From NCBI GenBank assembly GCA_007922305.1, contig ML677385.1, forward strand, positions 8,334,336-8,398,335: a DNA stretch of 64,000 nucleotides. Reading direction: 5' to 3'. The stretch comes from Dermatemys mawii (Eukaryota; Chordata; Testudines; Dermatemydidae). The notes under the pieces were generated by a model. It was given only the letters and a program-made list of their open reading frames with translations, was not told where the DNA came from and ran no database searches. Shown here piece after piece: positions 9,231 through 22,550 of the stretch (its first letter is position 1; each line of letters starts with the position of its first letter). The translations under genes and the position numbers were made by a program.

Positions 9231-11113
9231 TATGCTTAACATGGGTGAGACCAGACTCCTCCCTCCTCTGTGACAGATCCCAGCCTGCCTAAATACGCTG
9301 AAGTGAAGGTTGACAGAGACCTCACCCTGCCTGAAGAGTGGTGGTGGGACCCCGCCCATACAGTGGGCAAGGGAAAGGGACTCTGCCATTACCAATCCAA
9401 CTAGGGGCAAGTCCATGGTTCAGTGGTGGGGCTACATGGAACTCTTACCTGGGGTATGCCTGGCGAATCAGACTGCCATACCCAGCTTGTGACACAATGG
9501 GAAGGGGTAACAAATAGTCAGGGGATGGGGTAAAGCAACACAAGGGTTTCAGCAATAGGAGCGATCCATTACTCAGTTTATGCCTGTAGATCCCATAGTT
9601 GGTAAGTTGGAGATTGTGTTTTTAATATGTATTAAATCTTACTAAGATTATTAAATCTAGTTCCAAAATAGCATGTGCGTGTGTTGGATTAAAGACTATG
9701 CTAATGCTAGGTGCAATTAAAGTGACACTATTTTAGGTTTTTAGATCCCAAATTAGCATAGCTTTAAATTCATTATTATTGCTGCAAATGCAGTTTCTTC
9801 TTCTAAGTAATTTTCTTCTAAATCGATGACTCTCGTGTAGAGTTAGTTCATTTAATTTTAAACAATGGCAGCACTTCATATTAATTTAACAACAAATATA
9901 AACCTTCTGTCTGTACACAAGGGGACACAGGTGCAAACATGTGCTATTGACTATGGTAGATCAGTCTCAAACTTTCATAAAAGCTTTAAAAAAACACCCT
10001 GAATTTTCATTAGTTTCTCTCCAAGTCAAAACAATAAATGTCATTTATTTTAAGAATAGGAGTTCCCCAAGAAACAAGTGATCAAGTTGAAAAAATACAA
10101 GGAGAAAAGATACAATCAGTAAAGACACATGTAAGCTTTACGTGCCAAAGGTTACTAGAAACAATAACGTAAAAAAATAAAGTCTCGAAACCTGGGTTCC
10201 TATGGTTAGGCTCCTAACTAAACATGGCCTATCATCAGAGGTGATGTGTACTACTGACTGAAGTCAGGAAAGTTGGACTCCTTTTCCACCAAATCCTTTG
10301 GCTGTATGCCAAAGTGGCCAAATTTTGGTTGAATATCCTGGATAAATTCTTTGTAATTACCAGACATATACTGCTTCCATAATCTTTAGCGATATTTCTG
10401 GGTGTTCATATTAAACAACAACAATACCACCCACCTCCTATATGTAGCTTTTCATCCATATATCTCGAAACACTTTACCAAGCATGTAAGATGTTACAGA
10501 TGGATGAGCTAGGCATCAAGAGGGGAAAGATGATGACAGACATTGCAATATCTTTGGTACCATATTGTATTAAATCTATGAACAGTTTATGTATGGATGT
10601 GTTCTTCTCCATTGGGGAGAATTGCACAGCTTCTTTAGGAACTAAAATCAATGTTGGGGGCTGCGGGCTGATTAAGGTCGACCACCAAAACTAAAAAACT
10701 CTAAAGAGGTACCATTCCCTGGAGGCGTTTGCATATACTAGTTCTCGCTTGGTTTTCAAGAGACTAGGAGACAAAGAAGGCACTTTTGGTATAAAGGGAT
10801 GAGTGTGAACCAACAAAGGACCTCTTTCTAATCCAGCAAATGCACTGGATGTCTTAAGCAGGGGCTCAACCTTTGAGTGGAAGGGCTGGAAGGACTTTGG
10901 CCCACTATGGCCCCATAAGACTGGTGGTGACCTCTGGTAAGCTTTTAGCATACATATAGGAACTTATTGGTTTTTCTTTATACGTTTTCTCTTTAATGAT
11001 TTTACCTTAAGAATAAATGTAGTTGCACAGAAAGAGCTGTGGGGTAACTTACAACTATTGGCAACACTCTCTCAGAGAAAGCAAAGCACAGGTGCTGGCC
11101 TTTAAGCCGACTG
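9231..11113. other. No gene recognised
   Basis: Short open frames at 9228-9492, 10491-10694 and 10691-10951 have no domain and no support. The DNA at 9600-10480 is strongly AT-rich. Confidence 0.5.
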
Positions 11114-11535
11114 CTGGGGATATTATAGTGTAAGTAAGAAAGCTACACAGCCTCAAAACCCCCAGTCAGAAGGGAATCAGACAAGAGTTCCTGTCAAGAG
11201 ACAAGTGAGGCTGGAGACCTGAGAGACGTCTGGGGACACCTAGAGTGGACCATGGAGGTGGGGATATAAGTACTTTTACCCTGATATTGTGACAAATGTC
11301 ACACTGCAGACCAAAGGCAGAGCTAGGAATAGAACCCAGGTCTCCTGAATCCTGGGTTATCCACTGAAAAAAAAAATTATCTTTAGGTCCCATCCTGACT
11401 CCGAGGGGTTCAACACATGCACAAGCATACTAGGGATATCATAGTGTATGTCAGGAAACTATGAAGCCTTAAAACACCCAGTCAAAAGGGCGTTAGACAA
11501 GAGTTCTTGACCAGAAACAGGTGACACTGGAGATC
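11114..11535 (+). repeat. Pair of diverged direct repeats, about 105 bp each
   Basis: 11114-11220 and 11429-11535 align along their length. Shared blocks include ggggatatt/gggatatc, catagtgta, cagcctcaaaac/aagccttaaaac, cccagtca, and agacaagagttc. Identity is roughly 80% by eye. They are 315 bp apart. The family is unknown. Confidence 0.6.
11295..11385 (-). mobile_element. MIR/CORE-SINE fragment
   Basis: The minus strand reads like a MIR 5' half: agtgg..aacccagg, then acctgggttctattcctagc and tctgcc. It lies between the two direct repeats. Confidence 0.55.
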
Positions 11536-12645
11536 ACAACCACTGATTGCAGCAAGATGCTCCTTAGTTATGTGTAGGAAAAAGAAAGACTCAAGAAACC
11601 ATTACTTTACCTAAAATGGTTGAAGTACATTCCCAAAGACATTATAAAAATAGTCATTTCAATCCATCATCCTTCCTGGAATTTGAACAAAATAATTCTT
11701 AAGAACCATGACACCAGACATAGCTTCAGGGCCAATTCCTTGTCCCTGGTAAGTCCCCTTTGTGCCACTCTAGCAGTGCAAAGGAGACTTACATCTGCCC
11801 CATTTGGGCAGCTTGGGAGTCCCTAGATGGCAAAAAGCCAGTGTAACCCATTCTACACCACACCCTTCTGGTCTTCCTGCACAGGGAGTATGTTGGGGCA
11901 CGCTGGAGGGGTAGAATGAGTATGTGCCACTCTGGTGAACCCTGCCACCATACTGGCGTCCACTGGGGCTATTACATACCAATGCAATTTAAAGTAGCCC
12001 TGAAGATATATTGATTTTTTTTGTCTTTGATCTCAGCCCAGCCCTGTCCCACACTTGTATTATGCTTGACACATCTTTACATACATTTGCTGTAATCTTA
12101 TGGTTATGCTCTTATCAAGGTTCTTTTATTCTTGTTTTGTTTTCTGTGTTACTCACTTACTTTGTTACATCTGAAAAGTAAAATGTATAACAACATTATT
12201 GCTGGGAAATAGTATGTGTTCACCTGATTGAAGACTGTGGGCAAATTCAAGTGAATGGAGCCACCTAGCCTTATATCGTTCTTATGAACAATTATAAAGG
12301 AACAGAGATAAGGCTGGGTTTTCCAGTGCTTAACCATGCAATGTGAATGTTCTTTTTCTCCAAAGTGTTTGGAGAATAAACAAAAACAAAATGCTTGTTT
12401 TGGAACAATTTGGCTCGACACCACAGGAATGCCCTGTCATGAGTCCCCAGTGACACAGGGGCTTCACAGAGGTCTTTGCTTCAATCAGTGCAAGTCTTGC
12501 TTAATAAAGCAGGACTCTTGTGGAGACCCATCTGATGCAACACACAAAATCACTTTAAATGAGGGAGGGCTTTTGTGAAGACCTAACTTACTTAATATTC
12601 ACCTAGGGACATGCCTCATGCCCATGCTAAGTGCATACTACCATC
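11536..12645. other. No gene recognised
   Basis: Open frames at 11620-11982 and 12149-12578 overlap on both strands and show no family signature. Confidence 0.45.
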
Positions 12646-12653
12646 CTTGTGAA
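12646..12653. repeat. hAT target site duplication, left copy
   Basis: cttgtgaa, repeated exactly at 14061-14068. Eight bases is the hAT superfamily length. Confidence 0.85.
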
Positions 12654-14060
12654 TAAGGTGACCAGATTGCAAGAGTGAAATATCAGGACACACTGGGCAA
12701 GTGAGAGGGGGAGCAGGGAGGGAAGACAGACACAGGTACACAGCCCCGACCAAAGCCATGAGAGGTTTCAACAAGAGGTTTCAGTGGGGGTGGGAGTGGG
12801 CCCATCTTGTGCCACACAACTCCCCTGACCAGTGCCCCCTGGATCCACTATGCCCAGAGTGCCCCCACAACCCTGCTACCACAAATGCTCAGTGCTATGT
12901 ACACATACACCCCACCGCACCCCAGTGCCCTCAGTACAGGGGAAGGACAGCTCAGTGGTTTGAACATTGGCCTGCTAAATGCAGGGTTGTGAGTTCAATC
13001 TTTGAGGGGGCTATTTAGGGATCTGGGGCAAAAAATCTGTCAGGGGACAGTACTTGGTACTGCTAGTGTAAGCAGGGGACTGGACTCAATGATCTTTCAA
13101 GGTCCTTCCAGTTCCATGAGATAGGCATATCTCCATACTATTATTTACTTTTTATTTAGCCCCACCATAGCTGCCCAGCACCCCCACAGAACCCCTCACT
13201 CACTAGTTTCCCACTACACACAGATTTTCCCTCCCTCTCAGTGCCCTTCCCCACAACCCCACCGCCACAACTACACAATGCCCCACACAGACCTCCATGG
13301 CCAAGTGTCCCGACACACACAGACCTCCCCCACTGCCTAGCACCCCAAAACACACAAACCTCCCCCACTGCCCAGCACCCTCCACACCCTCACAGCCCAC
13401 CACCCATTAAGCATCTCCCAGACACTCGCCATCACAACCTGCCCCCTTCCCTGGCAGCATTTACCAGCCCTGCTGGGAGGTCTCTGGCTCCTAGGGTGAG
13501 AGTGGTGAGGGGAGTCTCCAGACTCTCCACGTGCTGCGCCCACTACAAGTGCGAACTCCGTGGCTCCCATTGGCTGGGAAAAGCGCCAATGGGAGCTGCT
13601 GGAGCCACGGAGCGGGGCTTGCAGGTGTTGGCAGCCCACAGAGCTCCCCCCCACCCTAAGAGCCAGAAGGACCTGCCAGAGGGTGAGGTGGAGAGTCCTG
13701 GAGGTGCTTACCTGGGGTGGCTCCCATCCTGGGAAGCATCCAGCGGGCAGGTCCCTCTGGCTCCTAGGGTCGCAGGTCATATTGGGTCAGGTTGGGGTGG
13801 AGGTGGAGGGCTCTCTGCCTGCTCCTGGAGCCTGCAAGTCCCACCCCTGCAGCACACAGCGCTATTGTCGGTGGGTGGGTGCTGGGAGATGCCCCAGGAA
13901 GCAGCAAGTGGTGGCGCCATGGCTCCAGTGCCACTGTTATGATCCAGATGGTCCCCGATACCAGGACAACAGGCATCCCAACTGATGTAAGGTCAGGGCA
14001 TGGGACAAGTCCCCTAAAATTAGGACTGTCCCAATAATATTGAGACATCTGGTCACCCTA
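12654..14060. mobile_element. hAT non-autonomous DNA transposon, 1,407 bp
   Basis: Termini taaggtgaccagat and atctggtcacccta form a near-perfect TIR and are flanked by an exact 8-bp duplication. The interior has no transposase. It holds a nested turtle SINE (12938-13142), a C-rich stretch with repeated cacacagacctcccc-like units (13200-13440), and a foldback around 13563-13612 (gctcccattgg/ccaatgggagc). The long open frames here on both strands come from the skewed GC-rich composition. Confidence 0.85.
12938..13142 (+). mobile_element. tRNA-derived SINE, turtle type
   Basis: The A box region is cagctcagtggtttgaacat and the B box is ggttgtgagttcaatc (12985-13000). The tail contains ggactcaatgatctttcaag and ends gcatatctcc. 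This is the tRNA-Lys-like SINE typical of turtles and is the best taxonomic marker in the window. It lies inside the hAT element and is therefore younger than it. Confidence 0.85.
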
Positions 14061-14068
14061 CTTGTGAA
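14061..14068. repeat. hAT target site duplication, right copy
   Basis: cttgtgaa, an exact copy of 12646-12653. Confidence 0.85.
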
Positions 14069-14639
14069 TGCTCTTTAAGCTACTACTGGTTTTGATCAAA
14101 AACTTTTACTAATGTTCTAGTCTCCCAGAAAAATTTCTCTCTCTAACCATTTCCACTAGGAAGCTGGTCAAAAACAGTTACTTTAAAAATATATATAGTG
14201 GAGGAAGCTCACTCAAAAATAGTTGAACTTTTGCACCAAAATAAATTATCTTCAGGCAAAAGCCAAGTATGAAAAAAAATGTCAGTATGACAGGTGGATT
14301 ATCAGAATGTTACAAGCAACTCAACTGGAGGTCGTGATAGGCAACTTTAACTCTTGCTATACATTTAATTTTTTTTTTAATTACAGTAGCACCCAAAGAT
14401 CCAGGATGGAGATTCCACTGAGCTAGGACCTGCCAGCACTTACCTACACATGGTCTCTGTTCTAAGGATCCTACAATTCAAGGAAAATGAAGATGCAACA
14501 AGATACTGTGACCACACAGGAAAAGAGATGCTGGGCTCACTTTCTATTGTGTTTGTATTATTTTGTTGTTTTTCCTCCCTCTTCATACAGACTATAACAA
14601 GCTGCCTCTTAAACTATTAGATCATTTAAAAAAGTATTT
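14069..14639. other. No gene recognised
   Basis: AT-rich, nothing assigned. Confidence 0.45.
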
Positions 14640-14878
14640 GTATAATAGTAGTGCCAATAGGCCCCAACCAAGATCAGGGCCCCATTGTGCTAGGCACTCT
14701 ACACACACACACACACACACTGTGGAATAGTCTCTGCCCCACATAACTACAATCTAAATAAACAAGACAGATAAAGGTGGGGAGATAGGTGAAGTGACTT
14801 GCCTAAGATCACATAGCAGGTTAATGCTGGGGCTGGGACCCAACCAGGTGCCCTGTCCACTAGATCTTACTGCCTCTC
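14640..14878 (-). mobile_element. MIR-like CORE-SINE with an internal CA microsatellite
   Basis: The plus strand has ggccccattgtgctaggcac and later gacttgcctaagatcacata, the reverse of the MIR core phrase for the ordered-set 'gacctt.ggcaagtcac'. A (AC)10 tract occupies 14701-14720. Confidence 0.65.
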
Positions 14879-17800
14879 TTGCTATCTTCACTTTTCCCTT
14901 TACATAAATTTCCCCTATCTCTTCGGTGCCTCTCTCATGTTTCAGCTGGGAAGGCTTTTCTTGCTCTTTCTGCTGCTCAAAAGTCATACTCCAGAGGGCC
15001 AGGAATGAGAGGAAAGGAAGTCCACTGATCAATTTGGGTCAGGTCCAGGGCTGTCAGAGTATCACTGTTGTCTGCCAGTTACCAAATCGCCCTCTCAGTT
15101 ATCTTCTCCCTACAAAGCAATCGATATTAGGCCTTATGGTGTTGCCAGGAGTCTGCTGGACCCATGTATCCTCAAAGCCTGGGCTTCAGGGTGAGGAGGG
15201 ATTTGGTTAGTCCCCTCTTACCATCCCCAGAATTGCTGGCAGTCCCTACTGCTGCTGCCGCCGCTGAAATTTTTATATCTGCAGGTACAAGTGTGGGAGG
15301 ACAATATGTGCAGGACTATTACCTGGAGAGACTGTGGACTAGAACTTCTTTGTTGCCTGTCAAATAAGTGATCCCATTTCCTAGAGAAACAAGCTTGTTG
15401 TCCATTTCTGCCAAAAGTAGTATTATTTGTTCAGAAAAAAAATGGACCAAGACAGAATGCATGGCTGATGCTAAAAAAAAGTACATTAGTTCATTTTTGT
15501 GTGTTGGCTAGTCCTGGAACACTGCCAACGTCAGTGTAAAAGTTGTTGGTCTCCTAGGTTAGAGCTCACACAGAGCAATATTTCTTAAAAATAAGTAATT
15601 GCATCATATGACAACAGACCCACCATCAGAACACTAATAGACATATGGCAAACCTGGACAGTTTAGGGGCTCATTTCTTCTCCCAATAAAGTTAATAGAA
15701 AAATTGCCACTGACCTCAATGGGAGCAACAACAGATGCCAGCCTTTAATTTGCACATGCTGTACTTTTCCCCTCCCACTGTTTCTGCACATTGTTCCTGA
15801 TTCCCCCTGCTTTGCACCTTGTATAACTATTTAAATCTGAGGGTGTAAAATTGCATACAGCCCACTTCCTAATCTTCAGGCCATGCTAGTGTCTGTGTTA
15901 TACGGGAGAATGTGAATACATCTACAGTGATATGAGTACTGTATAGGCAAAATTGTATTAATTTATCTGCAGAGAATCATCAAGAAAAAATTCAACACAA
16001 AGGTATGTGAAAAGCATTTAAACCCTTGCTAAATAGCATTTTGTGTTACATTTAAACATGCATATACAACAATTTTAAAGTAACATGAACTAACAACACA
16101 CAACTAGCAGAAGCACACCTAACCAATTTTAAAAAGCTGTGCTTCTTTAAAATTTAGACCAAATATCTGTTCAAATTTCTGTTCTGAATAATATAAGTCA
16201 GGAGCTGTTCGGGATTTGTTTTGTTTAATAGCTGCTTTTCAGGATACTCAATTTAGGGTATGTCCTTGTTGCAGTAACCACGTTTCAGTTTGCAACCACC
16301 TGCTGTTGCTTTTTGCAAAGACTACCAAATGTCTGCCCAGATTACAAAAATCACAAGACCAAACACTGATCAGTGCTACATAGATGTAAATCTGGAAATA
16401 TTACCCTTGAATTTATAGCAAATGACAGCAGAATTTGGCCAATAATTTGTGAATATTATTTCTATATTTTCAAACTAAATTAAAGTTGATAATGCTATAA
16501 ATTATCTCACCATGCAATCATAGGAGGAAAAGAGGCTACACATGTCTGCAAAAAATCAAGGGGAAGACACAAGCACAGCACTTTTGGATTCTCCACAGCT
16601 GAGCTGAAGTGGAAGCAGCTTTCACAATTTAAAGAAAGAGAGATGCAGAATTGTAGAGGCCTGGCATACTATAGCTATCTAGCTTTTGTAGACTGCTCTC
16701 TTGAAGACTCTGCTAGTGGGAACAGCTGCTACTCAATATCCACTAAAGACGCAGGGGAGGATACAAGTTTTGCAAAGGGACTGTTCAGTTCAACAAAAAT
16801 AACACTACTCACAGGAGGACTGCAGGCAGGAAGTTTGTTGTATTCAGCTGCATCACAACAACTGAGGGTGTGTGCCTGAAGGGGGGTGGGGGTTAACTCC
16901 CACTGATGAACAGGAAGTAGAAAATGAGTGGAGCATGGTTCCCTCCCTTTACATTCTGGGTATCCCAGTTAACCCCATGATGACCATTTATTATTACAAG
17001 AAAGGCTACAAAGTGTAAGCCCCCTGAAGAACACAACAAAAGGTAAGGAAGTGGGTGGTATACAGATTTAAGGGAACTGGGGATGATGCAGAAAGTGGTT
17101 CATTAGTTATGTGATGAACTAAGTACCCTTGTTGAATTTGGGGTACATATTTGCAAATGCTGTAAATCCAGAACCCTGTCTGCATTAGGGGAGGATGTGG
17201 GACTCTATGCTCTGGGTGAGATTCAAATCAAATTGACTTTTATGTGTCTTGGGTCAGACCCTAAGTGAAGAGTTCAAACAACACAATATAAAACCAACTC
17301 CTGACCATTTGTGAGTATAAAAAACATATGGTTCTTATAGAAGAAACAGGCTGAAGCAGCCCAGAAAATCTGGCCCAGGTAGTGTAACCAGCTTATACAC
17401 AAGAGTAGGGTTGTCAGTTTCTTCTGTATTATGCATGAGTTGAGGAAGGAAGAATTCAGCAACTTTGTTGTAGACCTTGAATACAGCTACATTGCAGCAC
17501 TTATGCTTTGAGTTGTGAATTAATTTTCTGAGAATATACAAGTAAATGTTTTAATTAGTTTGAGTTAAAATTAATTATGAAAGTTATCCTTTAGTACCCA
17601 TTGTTAGACCATTTCGTTCTCTTAAAAGATGCTAATAACAGAATAACACTGATGCTTCAAACTTCTCATATAGTTAAAATCACTGGAATCTTGTGCATAG
17701 GCTACTGTTGAAGGCATATTTGAGGATTAGCTGTAATTTTTAATGCCATTCTTTCTCATAACTGAAAGTTTCAACAGTGGTAGACAATTCTGCTGCAGAG

Positions 17801-18774
17801 AATTCCATGCAGAGGTGCCTTCTTTCAAGATGGCTGCATGCTCCCATTGTTCCCAATGAAAGTGAGCTCAGAACTTGCCCATAGGTGGGTGGCCATTTTG
17901 AGAGAGGCATTTATGTGCCATTGTTTATGGGGCTGAGGTTCCAGTTTGTTTTTAACTAAGGTGGCCTTTGGTTTCATTCACATTGGTACCTATAGGAAGT
18001 TTGTGGCCATTTTGAGAACTTTAAGGGTGGGAAGAATTGACCACAAACCCATAGGGAACAATGAGAAATTACAGCTATTCTGTTATTCTCTGAAGGAGTT
18101 TTTTTTTTTTTTAAATTAACCAGTTTCAGCTGCCAGATTGAGGTGGGGGGGGGGCGGTGCGTGTGTGGTTAGATCGGGAAGAAGGATTTCAGTGAAGCTG
18201 ATTGGGAAGGTGGGCTTTAGTATCATTCCCGTGCTCCTACCTGCAATGCAGTTGGTTAGTTGGTGGGGTGATATTGACTTCAAGAATTTTGTGTTTGTTT
18301 TGCAGTGGAGTTGGTTGGGACATTTGGAATATATTTATGTTTTCCATATGGCAGTTGGTTGGCAGCGGGTGTTGGAATTGCTGATGTTATGATGGGGAAT
18401 ATGAATGAAAAGTATTGATGGGGAAACTATTAGGGAAAGCATGAAATGCTGGAGTCTGTCCCTTCCCTTCCTCACTTCTTCCCCGCCTTTCTTTGTAGCT
18501 CTAGTCATTTAGATTTATGCAAAGCTGTAATCTGTTGGTTTATCTCTGAAGCTGAGAAGATATGTCTTCAGTTGTTGTTGTAAGGGCCACTGTTATACTA
18601 ACTCAAAATTTTGGATTATCCTTAAAAGTGAAATCTTACTCATTCTAAAGCCGCATTGTTTCTGGGTATCTTGAAATCTGATGTAACCCTACAAGTAGGG
18701 CAGATGTTTCCTCAAAACACTATTTTCTTCTACCCTGAAGAAGCAGAAAAACAGCTGTCAAGAAAGGATTAAAG
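14879..18774. other. No gene recognised
   Basis: No coding signature. The DNA at 15665-15735 contains a phrase (ctgacctcaatgggagc) typical of a palindromic repeat seen elsewhere in the window. Several A/T runs are present. A G-rich stretch lies at 18140-18160. Confidence 0.45.
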
Positions 18775-18960
18775 CGTGGACTACAAATCAGATCAGGATT
18801 TTGTTCCTGACTCTGCCATAGACTTCCTCTTTGACCTTGGGCAAGTCACTTAGTTTCTCTGGCCACCGTTCATTAAGCTTTAAATGGGGGTGATCATGCT
18901 TTCTTTCACCCTTTGACTCTCTTGTCTATTTAATTACTACAGTCTCTGTGGTAGTGGCTG
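18775..18960 (+). mobile_element. MIR element
   Basis: Reads gttcctgactctgccatagac, then tgaccttgggcaagtcactt (the MIR core), then the less conserved aaatggggg part. Confidence 0.75.
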
Positions 18961-20411
18961 TGGCTTACTAGTATATGTACATATTGAGGTGAGACCTCAG
19001 TATTGATACAAAAAGGATATTAATACAATTACTATAACTTTTTCTTAAGTTCAGTCATTACAAACTTGTCTGTACCTTAACTGAATCTTATAAAAGTAAT
19101 AAATATCTGCTACATATGGTGTTGGAGAAAAGTACCCAACATGCATATATTTCTGTTCATTTATTTAGTTACATGAAAGATCCATGCTAAGGAGATTCCT
19201 AAGAATGCTGTTGTTTGTCAGTGTGGCAAACTTGTGAAGTGTCAAGGGAGAAAAATACCATATTTTGACCCTTGAAATGCAGTTTTGAAATTCCATGCAA
19301 AAGTTCCTTCTGTTCTGCAATCTAAATAAGTGTTAATGATGGTGATTCATATATAAGATTGCAACTGTTGCAACATCGTCAAAAAGATATGCCTCCCTCT
19401 TATTTAATATACCAGTTTGGTTTAGATATCATCCTTATCTCAAAAAAATGAACTATGTAAAGAACATCTTTTAGGAAAGAGCTGGTTATATGAAGGCATA
19501 TGAGCATGTTCCTTATTCAGGATATTCCAAAAAGGTGGGTTGTCTCCTAAGCTGTAAAGTGAGCCCTTCCTTCCCTCTCTTTGCAAGGAAAAGTCTCTGG
19601 GGAAAAAATGTGTATTTGGAAGTGTGTAAAACCTTTTGGTTATTTTTAAATGTTGAAATGGCCCACCTTTGTGATATCCATGCTTATAAATATGCTAGTT
19701 AAATACAAAGGTCCTAATATAACTTCCTAGCTTTATGTACCAACCTGAAATCTAATAACATTGCTAACTTGATTACTAAACCAAACAGCCAATTAAATAT
19801 AGATTATTTATATTAATGGGCAATTAACTAGCTATCTGATAATTTCAAGCAACTCTGGTGCAGGAAGACAAATATCATCTCTCCAGAACTTAAGAATCAA
19901 CAATTGTTTTAATAACTATTTAAATTAAACATTTTAAGAATCCATTATAATTTTTAAAGACTTGCAAAAATAAAAACTATATAAAGAACAGATTGTGTGG
20001 ATTTTCTAAAATTCACCATTTCACTTCCTGTGAACTCTAATACAGCCAAAAACCCCCTCAAAAATAGACCAAATAAAGAGTTAGTTTTAACTCTTTAAAA
20101 GTTATGGGAGGACTTTCTACTACAAGAGAACAGACCATTAGAAGTGTGTTGCATATTCATCAAGCAGACTGCATATTTCAGGAGCTGATGGCATCACTGA
20201 AATCAAACCCTGAAGGCATGGAGCCAGTGAAAGGATGACAGCAACTTTGAATCTAAGCATGCCTGAAAGAGTTATGTTTTCTTATTTTATCAAAATACAA
20301 AGGAGACAAGTATAAAAACTCAGAAATGAGCACCCAAAATTGCTCTGCTGCCCTATTCTAAAACACAGCACTCAATACATCTTGTCTATCTCTACAAGGA
20401 AGCTAGTACAG
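18961..20411. other. No gene recognised
   Basis: AT-rich, nothing assigned. Confidence 0.45.
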
Positions 20412-20978
20412 CAGGGATGAGCAAACTATAGCCCGTGGGCCGCATCTGGCCTATGGGACTGGCCGGGGAGGCTATCCCTAGCCACTTCCCTGCTGTCCCC
20501 CCTCCCCTGCAGCCATGCTGCCGTGCAGGCAGCACTCTCGGGGGGCAGGGCTGTGCACTCTTGTGTGACAGTGTGGTAAGGGGGCCACAGCCAGGGGGTT
20601 GGATAAGGGGCAGGGAGTCCCAGGGGCAGTCTGAACAGAGAGCAGGGGGTGGTGGTCAAGGGATGGGGAGCAGGGGGTTTGGATAGGTGTGGGAGTCATG
20701 GGGGTCTGTTGGGGGAGGGGTGTTGGTAGGGGAGCAGGGGGTGGGGTCCTGGGGGGACAGTTTGGGTTGGGGGTCTGGGGAGGGGGCAGTCAGGGGTCAA
20801 GGAGCGGGGGGGGTGGATGGGTTGGGAATTTTGAGGGGGGGCAGTCGGGGAAGGGAAGTGGGAGGGGGTCCAATAGGGATGGGGCCAGGCTGTTTGGGGA
20901 GGTACAGCCTTCCCTACCTGGCCCTCCATACAATTTTGCAACCCCAGTCTGACCCTCGGGGCAAAACGTTTGCCCACT
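20412..20978 (+). mobile_element. hAT-type non-autonomous element, GC-rich copy 1
   Basis: Starts cagggatgagcaaactatag and ends acgtttgcccac, a TIR pair of a hAT family with canonical ends caggggtgggcaaact. The interior is strongly G-rich with recurring gcagggggt/gggtc units. No target duplication could be fixed because the right terminus is mutated. Long open frames on both strands here are compositional. Confidence 0.65.
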
Positions 20979-21779
20979 ACAAACTGCTAAGAAACCAATG
21001 CAAGGACAAACTCCCCAAAACTTCAGCATGGATTGATGAGAGGAAGTTAACTAACACTGCCAAAGGAGTAAATTTAAAAACTCTTGTAATGACTACTGGG
21101 ATATGGCAATGTTGCTGTAACTTAAGATGTTGACAGTTTCTCCTGTTAATGACCAAATGGTTAAACCATGTATTCTTGAAGTGGAGACATGAGTTAAATA
21201 TTCGTAAACAGAGACATAATGGGATTTAAATGGATATACGATTATTAATATTCATTAATGGGCCTGTCTTAAAATAGTACGTTAAATGGCATCTGCTAAA
21301 TAATTAACTTAAATGGTTTATTTGATTTTATGGATTTAGTTAAATTGCATGCCTTGCCCATGTATAAACTGTCTTATATTAATAATAACCAGCAGGATCT
21401 ACATGTCCTTAAACAAAATTCTTTTTCTCTTTTTAAATATTAATTTTCTTATGCTACACTAAGACTGAACTCAGAATAATTTTGGGAGATAAGTTCTGGT
21501 GTCAACTTATCAAAAGAAAAAGTCAGGTTCACTCTCAAAGTTATAATCTCTACTGAAAGCTCTCCACAGAGAGGCATACCGAAGAGAATGCAATGGAAGT
21601 AACCAGTTTACTATTTGTGTCATCTGTATTGTTTTGTTTAATGCTGTTTTCCTTCTTATTCCTTTGTAATAAAATAGCCTGATGATTTTGTTTGGTTCTA
21701 ATCTAAGGTGGCTAGGTGTCAGGTTTTTGACCAGAATGCCTAGTTGAAAAGGGATGCAGGTGCTCTTAGTGACCATTAA
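20979..21779. other. No gene recognised
   Basis: AT-rich, nothing assigned. Confidence 0.45.
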
Positions 21780-22235
21780 AAGTCCAGTTGGCAGTACAGT
21801 GGGGGCCCAGGGCTAAGGCAGGCTTCCCTGGCTCCTTGTGGGTTCCAGAAGTGGCTGCCAGGTCCCTGCAGCCCCTAGGTGCATGGGCATCCAAGGCGGC
21901 TCCACACACTATTCCGCCCCCAGCACCAGCTCCACAGGTCCTTGGCCACAAACTGTGACCAGTGGGAGCTGCAGGGGCGGCTCTGTGGGCACAAGGAGCC
22001 TCCCTGGCTGTCCATATGCCTAGGGCCCGCAGGGCCCTGGGGGCCCCTTCCTGGAAGCCATGGTAAGCACTGCTGGGACCCTGCACCCTGAATCTCATCC
22101 CAGAGTCTCTTCCTGCACCCAAACTCCCTCGAAGAGCCTTCACCCCACCACATACTCCATCCCTGAACCCCCTCTTACACTCCAAATCCAGCAACCCCGA
22201 CTGGAGACCTCACTCAAACCCTGAGAAGGACTGGT
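21780..22235. mobile_element. GC-rich hAT-like fragment
   Basis: Contains cagggctaaggcaggcttcc, accagtgggagctgcagggg and then strings of c(t)gcaccc and aaccccc-like units, a composition and phrase set shared with turtle hAT elements. No termini found. Confidence 0.4.
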
Positions 22236-22550
22236 TGTGGCTGTTCCAAACAAGGGCCCACCTTTGGGCCACAGTAAGTGACCGGGCCTGGGTTGCCCAA
22301 TCCACTCCAGTCAATTTCTTTGGCAAAAAAATGTAGGGTTGTCAAGCCTGCACTAGAGCCATGCAACTTGTGATTGCCTGTTGTGCTGAAGGGTACAGAA
22401 ATTAATATAGGCTGGGGTATATATAACAAGGTCTTGACAAACCCAGAATTGGGTGTGTCTGCAGAAAGGGGGATGGAGTCAGTAGTGCAGCTCCCCATTG
22501 TGCCATGAGAGCTTGCTAATAGATAAATGGCCCCATATTATACCCTAAAG
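22236..22550. other. No gene recognised
   Basis: Short spacer between two hAT-like blocks; nothing assigned. Confidence 0.4.

Noticed and set aside
12938..13010. tRNA gene with A and B boxes
   Set aside because: It is the head of a SINE: no cloverleaf closure, and a SINE tail follows.
13156..14048. Several overlapping long open frames on both strands
   Set aside because: They lie inside a GC-rich hAT element and arise from skewed composition; no domains.
20426..20977. Gly- and Pro-rich open frames on both strands
   Set aside because: Low-complexity interior of a hAT element.
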